Assembly (NCBI RefSeq): GCF_900115955.1
Contig: NZ_FOYL01000008.1
Location: 310,001-374,000, forward strand
Source of the DNA: Lentzea waywayandensis
GTDB lineage: Bacteria; Actinomycetota; Actinomycetes; Mycobacteriales; Pseudonocardiaceae
Length of the DNA stretch: 64,000 nucleotides
Direction: 5' to 3'
Position 1 is the first letter of the stretch. Each line of letters begins with the position of its first letter. The notes under the pieces are model-generated. The model saw nothing but the letters and a program-made list of their open reading frames with translations, had not been told where the DNA came from and searched no databases. Position numbers and translations under genes: made by a program. Positions 57,043-64,000 of this stretch are shown here, one piece after another.

Positions 57043-57640
57043 ATTTCCCGAATTCGGGCCCCCAGGGCCGCCCGGTCGGGAGCTGACCTCGGCCAAGATT
57101 GTCGTCGCCGGTGGCTTCGGCGTGGGCAAGAGCACTTTCATCAGGTCCATCGTGGAGAACGATCTCCTGACGATGAACGCACTACCGCCAGAACGCGCGG
57201 GTGCCGTGACGGAACTGGTGCGCATCCAGTTCGGACGCGTGTGGCTCGACCCCGGCTTAGCGCTGCACCTCTTCGTGGCCCCGCAGTGGCAGGACCCGCG
57301 CGCGGGCTGGGGCGACGTGGTGCGCGGCGCCGTGGGCGCCGTCGTGCTCTTCGACGTGATGCGCCCCGCGGACTCCGTGGACGCGATGCGGTACTTCGAG
57401 GACCACAACATTCCGTACGTGCTCGCGCTGAACAACGTGCACGCGTCCGTTCGATCGGACGTGAAGGCCATCATCCGCGGCATGGGCATCTCGCCCGACG
57501 TGCCGGTCGTGAACTGCGACCCGCGCGTCCGGCTCTCGGTGCGCGAGACGCTGATCTCGCTGACCGAGCACGCGAAGCTGGACCGGTGGCGCCGGCGGCC
57601 TGGGCCCGACGAGACGACTCCGCTCGCGCCTGTCTGCTGA
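57023..57640 (+). CDS. cvnD: conservon small GTPase-like protein with degenerate G motifs
   Basis: 205 residues from GTG 57023, inside the end of cvnC. The P-loop GGFGVGKST (30-38) is intact. In the family the G3 region reads FGTPGQxRF and the G4 region VNxFD; here the matching places read LFVAPQWQDPRAGW and ALNNVHASV, so the G3 Gly-Gln and the G4 Asp that selects guanine are not evident. The Ser/Thr of switch I may be in AGAVTELV. The protein ends in Cys. It may bind nucleotide but hydrolyse or select it differently. An operator-like palindrome follows at once. Confidence 0.88.
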   Translation: MDYVGSRFPEFGPPGPPGRELTSAKIVVAGGFGVGKSTFIRSIVENDLLTMNALPPERAGAVTELVRIQFGRVWLDPGLALHLFVAPQWQDPRAGWGDVVRGAVGAVVLFDVMRPADSVDAMRYFEDHNIPYVLALNNVHASVRSDVKAIIRGMGISPDVPVVNCDPRVRLSVRETLISLTEHAKLDRWRRRPGPDETTPLAPVC

Positions 57641-57657
57641 CTTGGAGTTATTCCAAG
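57641..57657. promoter_or_regulatory. 17-bp palindrome, operator-like, upstream of Uma2 gene
   Basis: CTTGGA and TCCAAG flank GTTAT. It starts right after the cvnD stop and lies 75 bases before the Uma2 gene. It agrees with the site at 58333 at 14 of 17 positions, and both are preceded by TGA or CTGA. Confidence 0.65.
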
Positions 57658-57731
57658 CGCTCACACGTTCTGGTTGATCTGCTGACGAAGCGGAGGCCGG
57701 GAGGCCTTGGCCTTCTAGCCTCCGTTTCGTG

Positions 57732-58313
57732 ATGGTGGACGCTGATGTGACCGATGCCGGGCGGCTGGAGGGCTACACCCTGGATGACTGGGAGAGCCTT
57801 GCTCCCCAGGAAGGCCGCCGCGTCGAGCTGGTCGATGGACGGTTCGTCGTCCATGCCGCCCCTGCCCTGCGGCATCAGCGAGTGGGTGACCGTCTCCGGA
57901 CTCTCCTCGACGAGGCTGTCGCGCGCGAGGGCATGGAAGCGCTGACCGCGATCGGTGTCCGCGTCGACAGCATGCTCGGCTACATCTCCGATGTCGTCGT
58001 GACGTCCGAGTTCATCGATGCCGACTCGGTCGATGTCCGCGACGTGACGCTGATCGTCGAGGTCGTGAGCCCGCCGACGAAGAAGACCGACAGGCTGGAG
58101 AAGCCGGCGGCATTCGCGGCTGCCGGCGTGGAAGGCTACTGGCGCGTCGAGATGATCGGCCAAGGCGGTCTGGCCATCTATTGCTACCGGCTGGCCAGCG
58201 GTGTCTATTCCCATGTCGCGACGCTGACGTCCGGTACCGTTGGAACAGTGGCGATCACCAGCACGGCATCGGTCACGTTCGATCCAGCGGATCTCTCGCG
58301 AAGGTGCCGCTGA
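57732..58313 (+). CDS. Uma2-family endonuclease-like protein
   Basis: 193 residues; GTG 57729, ATG 57732 and GTG 57735 are all possible starts. The PD-(D/E)xK-type fold is suggested by LDDWESLAPQEGRRVELVDGRF, then the Asp in GYISDVVVTSE, the Glu in LIVEVVSPP and the following TDRLEKPAAFAAAGVEGYW. Uma2 proteins are frequent in actinobacteria and cyanobacteria; function is not settled. The usual Pro before the catalytic Asp is Ser here. It is preceded by a palindrome like that in front of the XRE regulator. Confidence 0.88.
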   Translation: MVDADVTDAGRLEGYTLDDWESLAPQEGRRVELVDGRFVVHAAPALRHQRVGDRLRTLLDEAVAREGMEALTAIGVRVDSMLGYISDVVVTSEFIDADSVDVRDVTLIVEVVSPPTKKTDRLEKPAAFAAAGVEGYWRVEMIGQGGLAIYCYRLASGVYSHVATLTSGTVGTVAITSTASVTFDPADLSRRCR

Positions 58314-58332
58314 TCAGGGCTTTCGTGCCTGA

Positions 58333-58349
58333 CTTGGAGATTCTCCAAG
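58333..58349. promoter_or_regulatory. 17-bp perfect palindrome, operator-like, upstream of XRE gene
   Basis: CTTGGAGA and TCTCCAAG are exact inverted arms around one T. It lies 70 bases upstream of the XRE regulator start and matches the site at 57641 in 14 of 17 bases, so both genes may answer to the same regulator, most simply the XRE protein itself. Confidence 0.7.
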
Positions 58350-58419
58350 CAGATCTCTTTCAGGGCTTTTTGAGCTGAAACGATAGAGCCGGAAGGCTTT
58401 CGGGTCCTAGCTTTTTCGC

Positions 58420-59256
58420 ATGCCCAAAAGAGAGTCGAACGTCGTGGGCCGCGAGTTCGGCAACGGCCTCCGCGCCGCCATCGCCACAACCGGCCTGACG
58501 CAACGCCAGCTGGCCGAGGAGCTCGACTGGGACGAGTCGAAGCTGTCCGACCTCGTCAACGGCAAGGGCGGCGTCACCGCGCACGAGGTCGAGGTGCTGC
58601 TCGCCTACTGCCGCCTGTCGCTGGCAGAACGACGGCATCTGATGGCGTTGTTCCTGGAGGCGGGGGAGAAGGGGTTCATCCTCTTTCCCGAAGACGGCGT
58701 CCCTGACCAGCTGCGCACGCTGATCAACCACGAGAAGGAATCCAGTGCGATCGTCGCGTGGTCGATGAACCTCGTCTCCGGCCTGCTGCAAACCCATGAC
58801 TATGCGTACGCCGTCGCCGAGGTCGGACCTCACGAGAAGGAGGACGTGCCGAAGGTCGTGGCCGCGAGGATGGCGCGAGCGGAGATTCTGCGGCCAGGCC
58901 GGACGTTCACCTTCTACGTGCACCAGCAGGCGCTCTTGCTGCCTGTAGGCGGCGAAGAGGTGTGGCGCGAGCAGTTGGCGCACCTCCTGCGGATGTCGGT
59001 GCGGCAGTACATCAACTTCCACGTCATCCCCAGGTCGATCGGCGCGCACCCCGGGGTGTCGGGTGACTTCCGGGTGATGAAGTTCCCGAAGTACCCGCCA
59101 CTCGTCTTCCTGGACACGCTGAACTGCGGGTTGTTCTTCGACGACAAGGAAACCGTCGCGCTCTACGAGGACAGGGTGAAGCAGCTCGCAGCCGTCGCCC
59201 TCAATCGTGAACAATCCAGGGCGGTGATCGACAACATATTGGAGGGCCTCCAATGA
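58420..59256 (+). CDS. XRE-family regulator with DUF5753 domain
   Basis: 278 residues. The N-terminal HTH spans about residues 15-70 (LTQRQLAEELDWDESKLSDL) and the DUF5753 ligand-type domain covers about 95-270 with WSMNLVSGLLQTHDYAYAV, ARMARAEIL, YVHQQALLLPVGG and HPGVSGDF. It is followed by an overlapping DUF397 gene (ATGA), the classic actinobacterial pair in which the small protein is a partner or antitoxin-like factor (BldB/WhiJ type systems). A palindromic site precedes it. Probably controls the adjacent toxin/immunity block (inference). Confidence 0.93.
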   Translation: MPKRESNVVGREFGNGLRAAIATTGLTQRQLAEELDWDESKLSDLVNGKGGVTAHEVEVLLAYCRLSLAERRHLMALFLEAGEKGFILFPEDGVPDQLRTLINHEKESSAIVAWSMNLVSGLLQTHDYAYAVAEVGPHEKEDVPKVVAARMARAEILRPGRTFTFYVHQQALLLPVGGEEVWREQLAHLLRMSVRQYINFHVIPRSIGAHPGVSGDFRVMKFPKYPPLVFLDTLNCGLFFDDKETVALYEDRVKQLAAVALNREQSRAVIDNILEGLQ

Positions 59257-59420
59257 CCGACTGGCGCAAGAGCAGCTACAGCAGCACCGCTGACAACTGT
59301 GTCGAGGTGGGGTGTGGCGTCGGGGTCCGGGACAGCAAGGCCCCTGCCCCGCACCTGCCGGTGTCGGCGGAGTCGTGGGCCGCGTTCCTCGGCGTCGTGA
59401 AGGGTGATTCTGCCCGTTAG
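59253..59420 (+). CDS. DUF397-family small protein
   Basis: 55 residues. The ATG overlaps the XRE stop by four bases. The signature WRKSSYSS, then NCVEVG, VRDSKAP and the final SWAAFLGVVKG are those of DUF397 proteins. These small partners work with XRE-DUF5753 regulators such as WhiJ. It is 15 bases upstream of the deaminase gene. Confidence 0.93.
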   Translation: MTDWRKSSYSSTADNCVEVGCGVGVRDSKAPAPHLPVSAESWAAFLGVVKGDSAR

Positions 59421-59435
59421 GAGTTCATCGGTTCA

Positions 59436-60125
59436 GTGGCGTCGCTGGAGGAGATCGGGCAGCGCCTGCGTGAGGTGTTGTTCAAGGCAGAGCAGCTCAT
59501 CAACGCGTTACGCCAAGCCGAGAGTCTGGCCAAGGACGCCTGTGAGCTGCTCGGTCCTGCCGGCCGCGGAAGCAGGCACGAGGACGACTACTCCGCTGTC
59601 CTGCGGCAATGGAACGACGCGCACGTCGGCATAGGTGATCTGGTTACCCAGGCGCAACAGGTGTCTGAACGGATTGCCGACCATCTGAGGTCGCTTCTCG
59701 GCGCAGGCGCAGAGACTGTTCCACCCGATCTTTCGTGGTCGACGCAACAGCGGGCGACGCTCCCCGTTTACGACGGCAAGACCACCGGGAAGTACGTCGA
59801 TCCGGATGGCTACACCGAGTCGGTCCGCAGCGGATACGAGCCTGACGGCGAACACGACGAGATCGCCGAGTTCCTGTTCGCGCGCGGTTATCCGCCTGGA
59901 CCGGCTGGAGCACGGGTGACGTTGGGGGTCCACGTCGAGGCCAAGGTGGCGTGGCGAATGCGCGCCGGCGGTGTCGATCGAGTGGAACTGGTCATCAACA
60001 ACCCGATGTGCAGGGGGCCGTACTCCTGCACCAAGTTGCTGCAAGAGATACTGCTACCGGGCCAAACACTCGTGATTCACGACCCACGGGCAACGCGGGT
60101 CCACCGAGGAAAGGAAGCCAGGTGA
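59436..60125 (+). CDS. DddA-like (SCP1.201-type) deaminase toxin
   Basis: 229 residues from GTG 59436. Residues 1-90 are helical (coiled-coil or WXG-like, no clear WxG). From about residue 112 the DddA-like domain begins with LPVYDGKTTGKYVD, then the zinc and catalytic motif His166-Val-Glu168 and the cysteines Cys192 and Cys198 in NNPMCRGPYSC, ending LLPGQTLVIHDP. DddA deaminates cytosine in double-stranded DNA in Burkholderia; other members act on single-stranded DNA, so the substrate is open. The stop overlaps an Imm1 gene, as expected for toxin and immunity. No secretion signal is visible. Confidence 0.85.
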   Translation: MASLEEIGQRLREVLFKAEQLINALRQAESLAKDACELLGPAGRGSRHEDDYSAVLRQWNDAHVGIGDLVTQAQQVSERIADHLRSLLGAGAETVPPDLSWSTQQRATLPVYDGKTTGKYVDPDGYTESVRSGYEPDGEHDEIAEFLFARGYPPGPAGARVTLGVHVEAKVAWRMRAGGVDRVELVINNPMCRGPYSCTKLLQEILLPGQTLVIHDPRATRVHRGKEAR

Positions 60126-60559
60126 CTAATTCGCTCAGCGTCTGGTATTTCCGCGACGTCGACGATGACGACGAGCCGGTTGCCGTGGACACGGACGCCG
60201 CGCTCGACGCACTCCTCGACGACGTGCTCGCCAACCACCAGCCGCATCCGACGGTGGTCGTCGCCGACGGGCGACCCACCGTGGGCGCGCTGGGCCTCCC
60301 GGACCACCAGTTGAAGTTCGCCACGGACAGAGAATCGGGCACTGCGGCTCTCTACCTGATGGACGCTCAGGCTCACCGCGCCTGGACCACGAAGTCCGAG
60401 CCTGCGACGGCCACGTTGTGGCTGGACCGCGACGCCGACATCGCGTTCCCGTCCGACTCCGTGGTTTCGCTGGCTCAACTGCGGGAGGCGTTGCACGAGT
60501 TCATGCGCACCTCCGAACGTCCCACTTGCGTCCAGTGGCAGGAATTCGACGTTTTCTAG
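60122..60559 (+). CDS. Imm1-family immunity protein
   Basis: 145 residues from a GTG overlapping the toxin stop. Acidic, with a start of beta strands (LSVWYFRDVDDDDEPV), helix ALDALLDDVLA, PTVVVADGRP, and the Imm1 end motif VSLAQLREALHEFMRTSERP followed by CVQW. Imm1 proteins neutralise deaminase toxins, including DddI for DddA, by binding the active site. The tight coupling and order fit a cognate pair. Confidence 0.88.
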   Translation: MTNSLSVWYFRDVDDDDEPVAVDTDAALDALLDDVLANHQPHPTVVVADGRPTVGALGLPDHQLKFATDRESGTAALYLMDAQAHRAWTTKSEPATATLWLDRDADIAFPSDSVVSLAQLREALHEFMRTSERPTCVQWQEFDVF

Positions 60560-60618
60560 TGGCCGCGTTGACAAGATCGCTACGATGATTTCAGTGTCGA
60601 CCGAAAGGGATCACTGAG

Positions 60619-61083
60619 ATGAGCGTCGGCAGGGAAACAAGGCTCTCCGCCTGGATCGAGCGGTTCGCGGCCCACTTTGCCGAAGAGGGCATTCCGCTGA
60701 TCGGCGGCCGCATCCTCGGCTACCTGCTGGTGTGCCAGCCGGTCGAGCGCACCGCCGCCGAGCTCTCGCAGGAGCTGGAGGCGAGCAGCGGGTCGATCAG
60801 CACGAACCTCAAGTACCTGGTCAACGTCGGCCTGGTGAGCAAGCGGACCCGGCGCGGACGGCAGGCGGCGGAGTACCGGATCAACGAGAAGGCTTGGACG
60901 GACTTCATCCAGCGCAAGCTCAACGCCATCGCCAGCGTGCAGACGCTCACCGACGACGGCATGCGGTTGCTCAGTGGTGACCCGGAGCGGTCGATGCGGC
61001 TGAAGACCGTCGACCACCTCTACGGTTGGCTCTCAGAGGAACTCCCCGCTTTGTGGGAGCGCAGGCCCGCCTCGCCGAAGTAG
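60619..61083 (+). CDS. GbsR/MarR-family transcriptional regulator
   Basis: 154 residues. A winged helix covers about residues 25-90 with GRILGYLLVCQP, LSQELEASSGSISTNLKYL and the wing RRGRQAAEYRI. The N-terminal helix SAWIERFAAHFAEEGIPLIG is typical of GbsR-like proteins, which often control osmoprotectant or efflux genes. AAGGGATCACTGAG precedes the ATG. An ankyrin gene follows after 9 bases. Confidence 0.88.
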   Translation: MSVGRETRLSAWIERFAAHFAEEGIPLIGGRILGYLLVCQPVERTAAELSQELEASSGSISTNLKYLVNVGLVSKRTRRGRQAAEYRINEKAWTDFIQRKLNAIASVQTLTDDGMRLLSGDPERSMRLKTVDHLYGWLSEELPALWERRPASPK

Positions 61084-61092
61084 CGTGGTGCC

Positions 61093-62196
61093 ATGTGGCA
61101 CCCGTTTCGCGATGACATCGAGTACTACGAGGAGCGGGCCAGGGGATTGCTGGCCTCCGCGTGGGACGGCGTGCCCGGTGCGCTGGAGGTCTTCGACGAC
61201 GTGCCGCTGACGGACGAGGGCGCGCACAGCGTTCTCGCCCAGGCCCACGGGTGTGAGGACTGGAAGGCGCTCAAGGCCAACATCCGCAAGCCGCGGCCGT
61301 TCGCCCGTGCCTACCAGGCCATCGAGATGCAGAACCCCGGTGAGCTCAAGGCGATCATCACGCGCGATCCGTGGCTCGTGAAGGCCAGCGGTACCAACGG
61401 CAACGACCTGCTCGGCCTGGCCACGGCCAAGTGTGACGAACGCCTGGTCGAGGTGCTGCTCAACGGCGGCGCGGACATCGACCACCAGAACGTCCACGGC
61501 TGGACGGCGTTGCACCAGGCGGCCTACGCGAACCTGCCGAGCCTCGCGGAACTGTTGCTCGCCAAGGGTGCCCGCACGGACCTGGACGCACGGGGCGAGG
61601 GCGGCACGCCGCTCACCGTCGCCTTGTTCTGGGGCAACGTCGAAACCGCCGAACTTCTGGCGCGAAAAGGAGTTCACCCGGCGAACCTGCGCACGGCGGC
61701 CGGCCTGGGCGATCTGGACCTGGCCACCGAACCGGAGGCCAGGCGCGGCTATTACCGGCCCCACAGCGGTTTCCCGCGCTGGTGGCCGACGAACGACCCG
61801 CAGGAAGTGCTCGACGAGGCGTTGTCGTGGGCCGCCCGCAACGACCGCACCGAGATCCTGGGCGACCTGCTCAAGCGCGGCGCCCGGATCGACGCGGACG
61901 TCTACCGCGGCACGGCGCTGGCGTGGACGGCCTGGTGCGGGCTGGAGAACGCCACCCGCACGTTGCTCGACCTGGGCGCGGATCCCAACCAGCGCACGGG
62001 TTTCGGCGGGCCGATGCACGGCGAGGGCGTTACGGCGCTGCATCTCGCGGCCGAACGCGGCCATCTCAAGGTCATCCGCATCCTGCTCGACGCGGGCGCC
62101 GACAAGACGATCACCGACGTGAACTTCGAGGCGACACCGGCGAACTGGGCCGGCCACAACGACCAGGGTGAGGCTCAGGCCTTGCTGAGCGCCTGA
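61093..62196 (+). CDS. ankyrin-repeat protein
   Basis: 367 residues. After a helical N-terminus (AHSVLAQAHGCEDWKALKANI) come ankyrin repeats: VEVLLNGGADIDHQNVHGWT, LAELLLAKGARTDLDARGEG, ILGDLLKRGARIDADVYRGT, ATRTLLDLGADPNQRTGFGG and VIRILLDAGADKTITDVNFE. It is a soluble protein-binding scaffold; no enzymatic domain. Probably co-transcribed with the GbsR-type gene. The end overlaps the convergent ctaA gene by 22 bases. Confidence 0.9.
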   Translation: MWHPFRDDIEYYEERARGLLASAWDGVPGALEVFDDVPLTDEGAHSVLAQAHGCEDWKALKANIRKPRPFARAYQAIEMQNPGELKAIITRDPWLVKASGTNGNDLLGLATAKCDERLVEVLLNGGADIDHQNVHGWTALHQAAYANLPSLAELLLAKGARTDLDARGEGGTPLTVALFWGNVETAELLARKGVHPANLRTAAGLGDLDLATEPEARRGYYRPHSGFPRWWPTNDPQEVLDEALSWAARNDRTEILGDLLKRGARIDADVYRGTALAWTAWCGLENATRTLLDLGADPNQRTGFGGPMHGEGVTALHLAAERGHLKVIRILLDAGADKTITDVNFEATPANWAGHNDQGEAQALLSA

Positions 62197-63104
62197 TCGT
62201 CAGAGGGCACAGTGTCAATTTCCTCTGGGACCTCGTGCGTGCGCTCACGCGACGACGTCCACAAAGCAGCCGTGGCAACGACAACAGCACCGGCGCCCAG
62301 CACGTGGATCGACACCAGCACCTCGGGCACGCCCGTCCAGTACTGGACCATGCCCAGCGCGCCCTGAGCGAGCACGACGCCGACCAACGTCCAGTACGAG
62401 CGGGTGCGCATGAAGAACCCGACCGCGATCAGCAGGCCCAGGAACAGGAACAGCAGGTCCGCGTGGATCTGCGCGAGCGTCGCCACCTCGACGCCCAGGC
62501 GCGGCGTCGACGAGTCACCGGCGTGCGGGCCGGCGGCTGTCACCCAGGTGCCCGCGAGCAGCAACGCGCCCAGCACGACGGCCATGACGACCTGAAGCTT
62601 CATCAACGGCGCCGGCACCTTCAAGCGAGCCGGACCGTCGCCCTCGGACAGCGAGCTCACGAGCAGCACGGCCATCCACACCAGACCCATCGAGATCATG
62701 AAGTGGATGGACACGGTGTACCAGGCAAGGCCGGTCAGCACGGTGATGCCGCCGACGACCGCCTGCACGGCCACGCCGACGAGCTGGACGAGCGAGAGCA
62801 CGAGAACCCGCTTGCGCCGCGGCAGGTGGAACCACGCCGCCAGCACGCACAGACCCGCGATGACGCCGACGACACCGGTCAGCGTGCGGTTGCCGAACTC
62901 GACCCACTGGTGCAGGGCCGCGACCTCGGGGTGTTCGACCGGGACGACGCTGCCCTCGACGCACTCCGGCCACGTCGGGCAGCCGAGGCCCGAGCCGGTC
63001 ACGCGGACGATCGACCCGGTGACCGCGATTCCGGCCTGCGCGATGACGACGGCAATCGCGAACGCGCGCTGCCAGGACACGAGGAAGGCGGTCAGCTTCG
63101 ACAC
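62175..63104 (-). CDS. ctaA: heme A synthase
   Basis: 309 residues from GTG 63104. About eight membrane helices; conserved His residues in LHQWVEFGNRTLTGVVG, VSIHFMISMGL, LAQIHADLLF and SIHVLGAGAVV bind heme. The loop VTGSGLGCPTWPEC carries the Cys pair typical of bacterial CtaA. It oxidises heme O from CtaB to heme A for cytochrome aa3. It lies 20 bases after the ABC permease gene. Confidence 0.96.
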   Translation of the reverse strand: MSKLTAFLVSWQRAFAIAVVIAQAGIAVTGSIVRVTGSGLGCPTWPECVEGSVVPVEHPEVAALHQWVEFGNRTLTGVVGVIAGLCVLAAWFHLPRRKRVLVLSLVQLVGVAVQAVVGGITVLTGLAWYTVSIHFMISMGLVWMAVLLVSSLSEGDGPARLKVPAPLMKLQVVMAVVLGALLLAGTWVTAAGPHAGDSSTPRLGVEVATLAQIHADLLFLFLGLLIAVGFFMRTRSYWTLVGVVLAQGALGMVQYWTGVPEVLVSIHVLGAGAVVVATAALWTSSRERTHEVPEEIDTVPSDDQALSKA

Positions 63105-63124
63105 GCCCCTGATGGTAGGTCTCG

Positions 63125-63883
63125 TCAGGTAAGCCGAGTCGTCCGGGTCGCCAGTGCGCCCGCGACAACGCCCCAGGCCACGAGCACTGCGACCGGGCCC
63201 ACACCGGGGGCGGTGCCGTGCACCACAGAGGTTTCCAGCGCCTGGGCCAGCGCGGCGGACGGCAGCAGGTGGACGAACCCGACCGGCACCGACAACGCCA
63301 CGCCACCGACCATCAGCAGCACGAACCAGATGATGTTCGCCAGTGCCAGCACGATCTCGGCCCGCAGCGCGCCACCCAGCAGCACGCCCAGCGCACCGAA
63401 CGTCAGCGTGCCCAGGACGATCAGCAGCACGACCCACGGCAGACCGGCCAGCGGAAAGCGCCAGCCCAGGAACAACGCCGTGACCGCGAGCAGCACGATC
63501 TGCAGCGCTACCACGACCAGTGCGCCGCAAACGCGTCCGGCGACGAGCAGCCACCGGGGCAGCGCCGAGGCCGAAAGCCGCTTCAGCACGCCATAACGCC
63601 GGTCGAAGCCCAACGCGATGGCCTGCCCGGTGAAGGCGGAGGAGATGATCGCCAGCGCGAAGATCCGCGCGGTGGCGGACCCGACGCGCGGCTCGGGCAT
63701 CGGGATCACCGACATCAGACTGAGAGCCACCAGCAACGCCAGCGGGATGATCACCGTCAGCAGGATCTGCTCGCCGTTGCGCAACGTCAGCATCGCCTCG
63801 GTGCGCGCGTGCACGAAGAGCATGCGCGGCAACGAACCGCGGCCGGGTGCGGGCTTGAACGTGCCGGGAGCGAAGGTGGTCAC
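63125..63883 (-). CDS. ABC-2 type transporter permease
   Basis: 252 residues from GTG 63883 overlapping the ATPase stop. Six membrane helices; RTEAMLTLRNGEQILLTVIIPL starts the ABC-2 fold and ALGFDRRYGVLKRLSASALPR is the usual cytoplasmic loop. In Mycobacterium the same pair lies next to ctaA. The exported substrate is unknown. Confidence 0.92.
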   Translation of the reverse strand: MTTFAPGTFKPAPGRGSLPRMLFVHARTEAMLTLRNGEQILLTVIIPLALLVALSLMSVIPMPEPRVGSATARIFALAIISSAFTGQAIALGFDRRYGVLKRLSASALPRWLLVAGRVCGALVVVALQIVLLAVTALFLGWRFPLAGLPWVVLLIVLGTLTFGALGVLLGGALRAEIVLALANIIWFVLLMVGGVALSVPVGFVHLLPSAALAQALETSVVHGTAPGVGPVAVLVAWGVVAGALATRTTRLT

Positions 63884-64000
63884 GAGCGCAGCTCCCTGCC
63901 GGTCAGCTCCAGGAAAACGTCTTCGAGGCTGCGCTTGGCCACGGTGAGCTCTTCGGCCAGAACGCCCTGCTGCGCGCACCACGACGTGACGGTCGACACG
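63880..64000 (-). CDS. ABC transporter ATP-binding protein, C-terminal fragment (runs off right edge)
   Basis: The last 39 codons are visible and end CAQQGVLAEELTVAKRSLED, then VFLELTGRELRS and a TGA overlapping the permease GTG by four bases. The SLEDVFLELTG end is characteristic of DrrA-like ABC-2 ATPases. The nucleotide-binding motifs lie beyond the window. Confidence 0.88.
   Translation of the reverse strand, partial: VSTVTSWCAQQGVLAEELTVAKRSLEDVFLELTGRELRS

Noticed and set aside
57732-58313. Uma2 protein as a restriction or defence nuclease
   Set aside because: Uma2 proteins are abundant and mostly uncharacterised; no methylase or specificity subunit is nearby, so no defence role is claimed.

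Overview
The window is about 70% G+C, uses many GTG starts, and is packed with short 4-base gene overlaps. Together with WhiA, RbpA, OpcA, a conservon, and XRE/DUF397 pairs this points to a filamentous or nocardioform actinomycete, most likely of the Pseudonocardiaceae (Lentzea/Saccharothrix-like; genus is inference). No tRNA, rRNA, CRISPR array or insertion sequence was seen.

The backbone is a conserved actinobacterial gene order: uvrC - rapZ - yvcK - whiA - gap - pgk - tpiA - secG - rbpA, then pgl - opcA - zwf - pgi - tal - tkt (minus strand), ctaB, qor, ctaA and an ABC-2 exporter. It carries nucleotide excision repair, the RapZ/YvcK/WhiA set, lower glycolysis, the oxidative and non-oxidative pentose phosphate pathway and heme O/A synthesis. 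From memory, Mycobacterium tuberculosis keeps the same order (Rv1420 to Rv1458 region), so genes between these landmarks are lineage-specific insertions.

Insertion pockets, left to right: (1) 1-2975, a zinc-ribbon XRE regulator (cut by the left edge), a 31-bp palindrome and two tandem Rieske lipoproteins; (2) 4920-5979, an HD-domain protein preceded by a 24-bp tandem repeat array and a 63-bp duplication; (3) 9049-11706, a zinc-finger/NTPase/LuxR regulator and a small protein; (4) 15753-29851, a membrane trio with a Ser/Thr kinase, a TetR/secreted glycosidase-like pair with a clear operator, an orphan NarL-type histidine kinase, two DUF4360 secreted proteins, a single-domain response regulator facing a LacI-type-sensor hybrid kinase, a leucine-rich-repeat-variant protein and an M48 protease; (5) 39200-45047, a CHAT-like protein that seems to lack its catalytic dyad, and a four-gene operon (2-TM protein, cupin-like, HD, unknown); (6) 46145-62196, a GH128-like hydrolase, a large palindromic element, peptidase, ATP-grasp and hydrolase genes, an acetate-type symporter, a complete conservon (cvnABCD-like) whose GTPase has degenerate motifs, and an accessory block with Uma2, XRE + DUF397, a DddA-like DNA-deaminase toxin with an Imm1 immunity protein, a GbsR/MarR regulator and an ankyrin protein.

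The most promising items for new biology are the deaminase/Imm1 pair, the pseudo-CHAT protein, the 41450-44145 operon, the LacI-sensor hybrid kinase, the degenerate conservon GTPase, the 166-bp palindromic element at 46930-47095, and the matching operators at 57641 and 58333. All functional calls come from reading the sequence and from knowledge of families; no searches were run.
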